From Dipteris shenzhenensis (lineage: Eukaryota > Polypodiophyta > Polypodiopsida > Gleicheniales): DNA of 64,000 nt. Numbering within the stretch: the first letter of the stretch is position 1; every line of letters starts with the position of its first letter. Both the position numbers and the translations under genes were made by a program. The stretch lies in the NCBI GenBank assembly GCA_047967505.1, contig CM106540.1. One strand, given 5' to 3'. The notes beneath the pieces were generated by a model. It ran no database searches. It was given only the letters and a program-made list of their open reading frames with translations, and was not told where the DNA came from. Positions 55,901 through 64,000 of this stretch are shown here, one piece after another.

Positions 55901-58415
55901 GAGGGAGAGAAAGAAAGAGAGAAAGAAAGTTTATTAAAGTCTTCGGAAGACCGATGGGTCTATGAGACTATGAAACCCTGGTACAATCAAGCTGTGAGGG
56001 TGGAGCTACTAAACGACCAATGCATAATGTAAAAATAATGCAGAATGATAGTTCTTAGTATTAAGTACAACATAGTCATGTCGGTGATCGAACTACAAAT
56101 CAGTCACATCATCATCATCATCCTCATCAAGACATCATAGGTGAATGAGGCACTGGAGGCAGGAAGTCGGTGATAGAGAGCTATCGGCCACTCGAGGGTG
56201 CGATCCTATGACGTCTCTTGGTCATAGCTCTACGCCTAACAAGGGCTACAGTAACCCCTGTCGGACGAGCTCCGATGGTGAACATGGAGGCGATATCCCC
56301 GAGTGTAATCTGTGCGTCTACCCTCTGTCTGAGCTGTTGAGTCACTAGCTCTGAGTCCCGATCATGTCGACGTCTCATCTCAGGGGGGTCCAAGAGATCT
56401 GGCTGAAAGAAGTCCATGATAGAGCTCTGGGAGGGGTCTGCCAAGGAAGAAGTATGCTCATGTCTCTGTGATCGAAGTATCCTCTCGCGGTGCCTAACTA
56501 CCTCATGAATGAAGCATGCCAAGCATCTCTAATCTGGATAGGAGAGGAATCGGGACAGGGTCCCATAACTATCTTTGAAGAGACAGTAGAAACGCCCATG
56601 GATCTCATAATAGGTGGGACACCTAAAGATGAAGTGCTCCTCTGTCTCAACCTCTTGCATATCGCATAATGTGCATAAGCACCTCTCCCTAGGTAGACGC
56701 TCTGCCCTGCCACTCTCTATATTAAGCCTATGTGAAGAGACCCTGAATTGCCCAATAGAGATCCTCAATGAGTGGGGTAAGTGGATCCGTGCGTACCCTG
56801 GTGGATCAATGAAACCCTCATCTATGATATGTAAAGCAGTGATCTCTGTAGAAGCTAAGCTTCACTAGGAGTTCGCTCAGTGCCAACGAGGTCCAGAATG
56901 TGTGTAGCTGTAAGATCCTCACGGATCACCTGGTTGACATCGTGTGACATGAGGGGCGAGAAAGGAGCATCCAAACTGTACTCGAAGGGAGGGAGTCTGT
57001 CTGTGCATGCATACCAACATCTCTAGTCACCTCCTGCTAAGAGTGTCATAGAGGAAGACAACGCCAACCATGCCAGTCTCCTGCGTCCAGAAGAGTAATC
57101 CCCATACTCTCTGACTCGGTACAGATGTGATAACCTGAAATGCAGCATCTAGCTGTAGTGGAGATGATCCAAACTCAGCCTATATGATCTGGTGAGGAAC
57201 CGATGGCTTACTGTGAATCATCCGTGATAGCATGAGCACCTGTAGTCGCTCCACCCGTGCCCACTCCGTATCAGATAGATCTGGCCCCCAACAAGGGCTA
57301 CCATACATGCCCGCTGGGCAGACCAAGGATTCAAACAACAGCCCCTTGGTATGTGAATCCTAGAAGTGTGATCGGAAGCACTGCCTCTCTAGTCAGCCAA
57401 GGATGTGTATCCTCTGCCCAAGCGTACCTGCATCGCAGGTCTCATAGTGAAGATGGGCCCGAAGAAGACAACCCCCAGATATGTATATGATGAAACTATC
57501 TCAACACGTGACCCATCAAACGTGAACTGCTCCTAGTGCATGACGGCTTGAGATGTATTGAAGATCATAACCTTGGTTTTACCCAGGTTGACCTTCAAAT
57601 CATGGGAGTCACAAAAATACTGAAGTGCGTCAAGGTGTCTCTGAAGTCCCTGTGCAGAGGAAGACAGAAGAGCCACATCGTCTGCATAAAGCAATATCCG
57701 GATCAACGTGCCAGCGAGAGAGCAACCACCCCCCCTGCCTGCATCACTGTCTCGAGCTCGTCTATGTAAAGGCCAAACAGAGTGGGTGATAAAGGACACC
57801 CATGTTTGACCCCAATAGTGCTCATGATCTCATCTGTCCACCCAGCCCCTGCCTGGAGACTACCTGCAACTCGGTCATACCCCAAATCCTGTAGGCGACA
57901 TATGAGACGGGCTCTCGGGACTGTGTCAAATGTATTGTGAAAATCCAGAAAGCAACAATAGACCCTCTGTTTCTGTGCCCTCGCCTCCTCGATGACACAC
58001 CTGAGCATGAGAATATGATCCATAGTGCCATGATCACGTCGGAAACCAGCCTGTCCTGCTGTTCTAAGTCCTCGACACTCCGCAAATTGGCTGACCTCGA
58101 AATCAAGCACGGATGCATAGATCTTGGACATCACATGTCCAATAATAATGGTCCTGTAATTCTCCGAGCTCATGGGATCCCCTGCCTTGTGGATAGGTGA
58201 AATAATTTTAATAGTCCAAGTGCGTGGAAACCCTAAACAGACAGCTTCATTAAAAAGCTTCGCTAGGATCGGGGCCAGGATGTTAATCCCATGTGCAATG
58301 GACTCAGTGCATATCCCCTCATGATCCTTCGCTCGTCCATTATGAAGGTTCATTACTGCATCCCTCACTCCCCCCACAGTGAAGAGGGTGCAGGAAGTGG
58401 GGCGTGGCATATGTG
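55901..58415 (-). pseudogene. LINE reverse transcriptase to 3' end, copy A
   Basis: The best-preserved RT of the window. Frame 58410-57703 has GGVRDAVMNLHNGRAKDHEG, PIHKAGDPMSSENYRTIIIG, GFRRDHGTMDHILMLRCVIE, CCFLDFHNTFDTVPRARL and PLSPTLFGLYIDELETVMQA. A frameshift in a run of C near 57729-57735 moves to frame 57799-57533 with the catalytic box LLYADDVALLSSSAQGLQRH and LKVNLGKTKVMIF. Further on, 56768-56529 carries LCTLCDMQEVETEEHFIFRC and PTYYEIHG, the zf-RVT-like C-terminus, and the ORF ends near 56181. The 3' end is a hairpin plus CTTT/CT tail (55970-55901). Plants use such RTs for target-primed insertion of LINE RNA. The EN region is interrupted by a 1.2-kb insert at 58.44 kb. Confidence 0.92.
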
Positions 58416-58439
58416 AGAGGGAAACAAGAGAACTGCAAG

Positions 58440-59640
58440 TGATCTCTAGAAAAAGACTTGCTACACCGGGGGGAAAACCTCTGCAAGATAGGCTGCTCTA
58501 GAGCTGAGCACAACCACTCAACAACCCAACAACCTCCACAGGGAGCTGCACACTGGTGTGGAAGAACTGCTCCACAACCTGCTCCAAAAGATGCACAACC
58601 GGGGCTTGAAGGACTGCTCCAGCAAGCGCACTACGGGCTGGAAGTACTGCTCCAGCTGATGATCAAATGAGGGCTGAGGGGGGGCCTATATATAGCCCCC
58701 CAGCCCCTTCCTAGTCGGGCACAACAGGCTGGCCGACCATCCTGCATTAAAACCTGCTGCACAACCCCATATGAGGCCTGCTAGCAAACCATGTGGAGAT
58801 GCTTGCATATCATGTATCAATCCCACTCTCTATTAGTTGTATGGAAGACTTAAATGCTAGTCTCGACCCTGCCACATAGCCAGTCTGCCCCTCTCCTAGG
58901 GCCAACACCTGCTGCCCTAACAACCTGCTCCAAGAGATGCACAACTGGGGCTCGAAGGACTCCTCCAGCAAGCGCACTACAGGCTGTAAGTACTGCTCCA
59001 GCTGATGATCAAATGAGGGCTGAGGGGGGGCCTATATATAGCCCCCCAGCCCCAGGCTGGCCGACCATCCTGCATAATGGCCGACCCACCAGGCCATCTG
59101 GCCAACCCCCCTCCAGCATACAAACCTGTGCACAGCCCTATATAGGGGCACCCCTCACAGCCTAGGGAGCCGACCCAGCAGCTAGGGGGCCGACCCTCTT
59201 TGCCCTCTATAAAGGCTGCTGCACAAGGCCTGTAGACCCTGCCACATAGCCAGTCTTCGCCTCTCCTGCTGCCCTAACATGGGCCTCCAAGAGAGCCTGC
59301 CAAGAGTGGAGCAGCAGCACCAAAGGGTGGCCATACAAGCCCCCTACACAAGCCTGACCAAGGCGCCTCAAGAGGATCTGCCAGTGGCCTACCCTACACT
59401 ACCCTCACAGGGGGCAAGCACACCCACAACACAGGCCCTCACTCATCTACCTTAACCTCACACAGGGCGGACACCCACAAGCAAGGCCCCTACACAAGCC
59501 TAACCAAGGCGCCTCAAGAGGATCTGCCACAGTGGCCTACCCTACAGTTCCCTCACAGGGGGAAGGCACACCCACAACACAGGCCCTCACTCATCTACCC
59601 TAGCCTCACACAAGGCGGACACCCACGAGCAAGGCCCTCT
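58440..59640. repeat. Insert in LINE copy A made of two tandem duplications with TATA palindromes
   Basis: It lies where the LINE endonuclease should be. The first part repeats with period about 343: AACCTGCTCCAAAAGATGCA (58577) and AACCTGCTCCAAGAGATGCA (58921), each followed by GATGATCAAATGAGGGCTGA and GGGGGGCCTATATATAGCCC. CCCTGCCACATAGCCAGTCT occurs near 58866 and 59238. The second part (59348-59640) repeats with period 146, starting ACAAGCCTGACCAAGGCGCC. A further TATA-like CTCTATAAAGGC lies at 59208. It resembles LTR or promoter sequence, but no LTR borders or coding sequence are found. Confidence 0.75.
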
Positions 59641-59644
59641 GTCT

Positions 59645-61090
59645 CTAGGTGACATTAGGAGATGTTGACCTCCAACAGCCCCTCTCAGCTCCTGGATGGA
59701 ACAGAGACGCCAAGGAGCTGGGTGTGCCACTGGAACAACTGGAGGAATCCATCGTGTGATACTCATCGCTGAAGGGTATGGTAGGTGGCAATAGAGTGAG
59801 CTGAGCAGAAAGAGGGGATGTCTGAGACAATGATGGAGTGACTCCGATTGAGTACTGGAAGGGAGGTTGGCTAAGAGGGAGGGGTAAGAGGAAAGAGGAA
59901 GAGTACTGTGGGCCAATGTAGGTCTCGGAGACTGCGAGGTAGGCGGTGAACCTGGTGTATCAATTGTACTAGCAATCGATGTGGATGTCGAAGTCGAGGA
60001 CCCTGAGGTGGGATGTTGATGATGTTGCTGACGTGGATGATGTAGAGTTCTTCGTTATTGCTTTGCTGTCCACTCCGATTGAAGAGTGTTTTCACATCCT
60101 CTAGATTCAGTTGCTTTAGATTCTTGTCCTCTTTCTTGCTTTAACCTTTGTCCTTGTCATTCTCCCTTTCTCCTTTTCCCATGTTTTTGGTGCTGATTTT
60201 TTTATTCTTTTTATGGCAGACATTTGAAGTAATATATCTAGATTCTTGTCCTCTTTCTTGTTTTACCCTTTGTCCTTGTCATTCTCCCTTTCTTCTTTTC
60301 CCATGTTTTTGGTGCTGATTTTTTTATTCTTTTTATGGCAGACATTTGAAGTAATATATCTAGGGAGAAATTCTTGTTGCGATTCATGGAGGCGTAGAGG
60401 GCATATAATCCTCCATACCTCCCATCATCTGTGGACTGAAGAGGTCTCCCTGGGAGAGGTGTGGTGGTGACTTTCTTGCAGGATTTGCAGCCTTGGTCAT
60501 TTTGGATAACCCCTAGAGTGGTTGAGACACTCTAGGGCCATTTCTTGGTAGCTTCTTGGCTGCCTACGGAGGTTTCTTGGCCCCCTATGGTAGACTGGTC
60601 ACTGGTGTGAAAGCAGCTGTGTACGGACTGTTGAGGTCGAGGAAGGCCCGGGAGGGAATGTGTGACTGTTTGTGGCAGCAGAGCCCCCTGTGAGTGCTGT
60701 AGAGGGTCCATGGGGGGGGGATGAGTGGCTGGTCGTGACAACAGCAGGGATCCCGCAGGTGGTGCTGATGGTTGGAGAAGGCCCAATGGCAGTGGGGGCA
60801 CAGGGGATAAGAGCTGGAGGCAGAGCTGAAGGCTGGAGGCGTTGGAGGCGGACCTGCATGGGTTGAAAGTGAGATAAGGGTGGAGTGTTAGGGCAGGCTG
60901 AGGGCAGCTTGAGGGCAGAGCTAGAGGAGCAGGCTGAGGTGATGACGAGGCTAGAGGAGCAGGCTGAGGTGAGCTGAGGGTGAGGGAGCAGAGCGGGCGA
61001 GGGGCTGAGGCGAGCGGGGTGAGGGAGCAGAGCGGGGTGAGGGACAGAGAGATGTCTTTACGTCTTTGAGAGACACAGAAGAAAAGGTGA
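59645..61090 (-). pseudogene. LINE 5' region and ORF1 remnant, copy A
   Basis: On the minus strand LNLEDVKTLFNRSGQQSNNE (near 60110-60050) aligns with the ORF1 knuckle region of copy C, but both Cys positions are changed (T-L-F-N). Downstream SAQLTLLPPTIPFSDEY near 59790 resembles LPSSPATILSPIMI of copy F. Upstream lies a purine-rich 5' region with GAGGCTAGAGGAGCAGGCTG repeated near 60920-60980. A 122-base tandem duplication (60119-60362) interrupts the start. Together with 55901-58415 this makes one LINE of about 4 kb plus insertions. Confidence 0.65.
60119..60362 (+). repeat. 122-base tandem duplication
   Basis: The unit starting GATTCTTGTCCTCTTTCTTG occurs at 60119-60240 and 60241-60362 with only a few changes (GCTTTAACC versus GTTTTACCC; TCTCCTTTT versus TCTTCTTTT). 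Confidence 0.95.
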
Positions 61091-61099
61091 GGCAAGAGG

Positions 61100-62740
61100 A
61101 GAGAAGCAGTATAAAGATGACTTCGCCCAAACTGCCGATGCTTGATCCAATGTCTCAGATTCTGTCTCAAGGTTATCCCCATGTTATATACTAAATACCA
61201 TACAAGATGGGATGTGCAACCTTTATTAACGCAAAAAATGTTAGCCTGATTTACAATTCTGGAATGTTCAGACTGAGATTACAGGGAGAGACATTTCTCC
61301 AGAAATTTACACACACTATCTATTTCTCAGAACTGGGTAAAGGAACATACTGATAAAATTATCAGAAGGAAGCGAGCCCTTCCCTTTTTGAAGACATCCT
61401 AAAGACATTACTAATCTTACCTAGATGAAAGATGCCAAAATGTGAATTGGAGTAGCTCCGAAGGACACAGAAAGGTATAATTACTACTACCCTTGAACAT
61501 TGGAGAATTTCTGAAGTTTAAGGATACCTGATATTATATACTGTGAAGATTTTGAAGTGCACACAGAATCAAAGCTGAGAACTGAAAGAAGAATTATCAT
61601 AAGCTCCAAGTCAAGAAAGTGCAAATTGGCGCAGATTTGTAGACATGCACCTAGAAGTGCTAAGATAAATCGATGGCCTCAGAATAAAACCTCTGAACCA
61701 GGCACCTTTATCATGACAATTTCACACATACTATTTGTGGAGAAAAGGTGTGGAGAGGACTAATGATGAACATGCAGACACTGAGCAGCAAAATGAGCAG
61801 CCATCTGACAGCAACATGCAGGAATCATTTGAAGATATAATCTTGTCTACCTGCAGATAACTGGCTTAGTTGGACTGTAAGCAAGTATAGGACTTGGACA
61901 GGGAAAGAATTTGTTCGATCTGCTTAGCATATGTTTCAACTCAAGATCCAACCAAGTAGAGATGGTTGCAACATCACCACAAAAAGGAACCCCGTCCCCT
62001 ACTCCCCCTCCAACCATCTCTCCGCCTGACCCTGGGGAGCCTTGCAACATCGTTCCTCCACATCCATTGTCGCCAGTTTGACCACCCATCCCCCTAACCC
62101 CTCTTCATTGTCTCCACGTCCATTGTCGCCACTTTAACCCCTTTCCCCCTAACCCCTCTTCTTTGCCTTCACATGCATTATCGCCAGTTTGACGACCCAT
62201 CCCCCTTCCAAAACCTAGTTCTACCCTCTGTCTCCAGAAATTCCACCCCCTAACAGCAGCCCCCATCGGCCTTCCTCTTCGCACCCATTCCTCATCACCA
62301 GGTTCAAACCCCTTTTTTCAAATGTCATGCTGCAAGCCACAGCTCAGACTGCCACTCCCTCCAAAATTTTGGCACCAGGGAATCTGGAACTCACAGAGGT
62401 TCCAAAGGCATATCCCCTAGCTGACCAGGGATATCCATGGCCATCTTCCACACCCATCGAAAGAGCGATTGCAAGCATTGGTGCATGAGGGGGACAACTT
62501 GCAAAATCAAGGAGATTGATGCAGCTATTTGAGATGGGTGGTTGCAGATGCCATAGGAGGCCCGTTGGATGTACCAATTCTCCAAGACAAGCTTAGCCTT
62601 GGTGAAGGTGGTACCATATGTTAGATACTATACGTACGGTACAAGTAAATGGTATGTTGTGCTATGTGGAAAAAAATTTAAAGTACAAATGATACAACCG
62701 CTTTGTAAATTAGTTTTTTTTTCCCCAAAAAAGGAGGAAG
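61100..62740. other. Intergenic or intronic DNA with no recognised gene
   Basis: I looked here for upstream exons of the NTF2-like gene and found none that I can support. A minus-strand frame at 62344-62585 has no motif. Related strings GTCGCCAGTTTGACCACCCA, TCGCCACTTTAACC and TCGCCAGTTTGACGACCCAT (62066, 62128, 62179) mark a degenerate tandem repeat of about 55-60 bases. Confidence 0.45.
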
Positions 62741-62747
62741 GGAAGGG

Positions 62748-62751
62748 GGGG

Positions 62752-62791
<40 letters not shown>

Positions 62792-62850
62792 ATTAATGTC
62801 CACTGGAGACCAAAAGGTCTATGGGACAGCAAGAAACCCTCTAGTACATC
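62748..62850 (-). mobile_element. LINE 3' tail: hairpin plus (CT)n
   Basis: On the plus strand a G run and about 20 GA units are followed by ACTATTAATGTCCACTGGAG, then ACCAAAAGGTCTATGGGAC. In reverse complement this is the family 3' end (GTCCCATAGACCTTTTGGTC ... TTAATAGT, then CT repeats). It is a severely 5'-truncated insertion. Confidence 0.65.
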
Positions 62851-63580
62851 TGCTTTAGGGAGGGCACATGGCAGCTCCCAAGGAGTGCAAAAAGCAAGCC
62901 ACATTATTTTAGAGTACCTACATAATAGTCTGAAAGAGTAAACAGCCATACATCAGTTTAAGACAGAGTCTTTTGGTTTTGATTTAAACTCTCTAATTAG
63001 GGCTACGCCTTCACAGTAAACTGCCCATTTTCCATATAGTCCATAGAATGCAATGATTAATCACCATCAACAATCAAGTAGATACCACAGTTGCTTGTTT
63101 GACGTCCAGACATCATACATAGAACTAAATATGCACAAAGAGATTCACCTTGAAAGTAAAAGCTCAAAGTATTACTGAGTCTCCTCTCTACAGTCTACCG
63201 GGCTGTGTGGACCATGGGAGTGACTACAGCTTGGAAACATGCAAAGGGGGCTGTGTGGGCTCAATTTGTTGTGCATCGTTTAATTATTGGTTGCAAACTA
63301 TTACTCCAGAGCTTGTGCGAACAGGGCTACGAGTGATGTACAAGAAGCTGCTTGCACGCAACGATTCTTGTTCGGGTTTGGCAGCGGCACTATCCTACAA
63401 GAGCATGTATGTTATTCGGTAAATCAGAGAGAGAATGCTTCAGCACTCAATTTCAGCATGATAACGCGAAAGTCCTCTTTGATTTTCTGGTTAGTAGTCA
63501 TACCAGCAACATTGTACACAGGAGCATTCCAGGGGGTAGATCTTTGAAAGGATGATGAGTCATGATGCTATCACACGTGA
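62851..63580. other. Stretch with no recognised gene
   Basis: Two overlapping plus-strand frames (63150-63422 and 63287-63547) show no family motif and could be chance; the first has four Cys residues in a short stretch but no known spacing. Confidence 0.4.
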
Positions 63581-63581
63581 T

Positions 63582-63703
63582 CAGAGAGAAGAAATGTACT
63601 CCACATGATATCATACTCGCTGAGTTTGCAGCAAGGCCCCTACAGAGAGAAGAAATGTACTCCACATGATATCATACTCGCTGAGTTTGCAGCAAGGCCC
63701 CTA
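63582..63703 (+). repeat. 61-base tandem duplication
   Basis: The unit starting CAGAGAGAAGAAATGTACTC occurs at 63582-63642 and 63643-63703 with no difference seen, so it is recent. Confidence 0.95.
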
Positions 63704-64000
63704 CACAGACATTTCATTCCAGACCATCATGTGCCTCAACACGGTTCGGAAGTATGGCCAGAGTGATGCAGGCAGGTAGGATTGTCATGGAAAGCTCTCT
63801 CATCGTTCCTACAGCTAGCAGCAGCAGATGAGTTTCCCTTATTGATATCACATGATGCCTTAAATAGAACCCAAGTGACAGACCATAATAAGGTTCTCTC
63901 TAGAACGCACACTCTTCTGAGACCCGAGCAGGCCCTGGAACAGCTTTTCTTGCCAGCCTAACGTCCAAATTACAAACGGCAAATGGTCTCGTCACAATTG
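63704..64000. other. Window end, nothing recognised
   Basis: No open frame, repeat or motif of note is seen in the last 297 bases. Confidence 0.5.

Noticed and set aside
60532-61182. Minus-strand frame of 216 codons rich in Pro, Ser and Leu
   Set aside because: Compositional, built on repeated CTGAGG/GAGGAGCAGG strings in the LINE 5' region.
63150-63547. Two overlapping plus-strand frames that could be a small gene
   Set aside because: No family motif, no clear promoter or splice evidence, and the frames overlap each other.

Overview
The window looks like nuclear DNA of a land plant, and a fern is my best guess. Two things support a plant: a complete seven-exon plastid-type DUF1338 (FLO7/hydroxyglutarate synthase-like) gene with GT-AG introns, and a long intronless PLS-class pentatricopeptide repeat (PPR) gene. 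The fern guess is an inference from the highly uniform, intronless PPR gene and the repeat mix (Helitrons with a DUF6570-type module, copia and LINE fragments, long GA microsatellites). Nothing bacterial is present: no operons and no CRISPR.

Host genes are few. (1) The DUF1338 gene, 5683-9944 (+), can be spliced by eye into an uninterrupted 364-residue protein. It has a G-box palindrome and CCAAT box upstream and a 2.4-kb intron invaded by repeats. (2) The PPR gene, 32361-35075 (+), encodes about 904 residues with an E-type tail and no DYW domain. (3) The last two exons of an NTF2/SnoaL-like gene lie at 53704-54296 (-). Its upstream exons were not found, and two LINE copies sit directly upstream of the visible part.

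The rest is mostly layered, decayed mobile elements. 1-1529 is the integrase-RT part of a copia element. It is joined directly to a decayed Helitron on the minus strand (1530-3566), with a spliced-looking zinc-ribbon gene fragment beside it (4340-4850). 11.5-18.2 kb holds copia gag and LTR pieces and a 249-bp MITE. 18.3-20.1 kb holds the 5' end of a LINE plus microsatellites and a strong hairpin. 20.1-28.2 kb is AT-rich with nothing recognisable as a gene. 28.2-31.15 kb is a GA-rich tandem array with Helitron-like ends. 35.6-37.4, 40.85-43.77, 47.5-52.25, 54.43-55.85 and 55.9-61.1 kb are LINE copies. 44.67-47.51 kb is a decayed copia element.

The LINE copies share a 3' end made of a short hairpin followed directly by a CT/CTTT microsatellite, which explains several of the microsatellites here. 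The best candidates for follow-up are the rearranged Helitron, the putative array-carrying Helitron at 28.2-31.15 kb, the LINE 3' signature, and the tandem-repeat insert carrying palindromic TATA boxes inside one LINE (58.44-59.64 kb). All calls come from reading translations and motifs by eye; no database search was possible.
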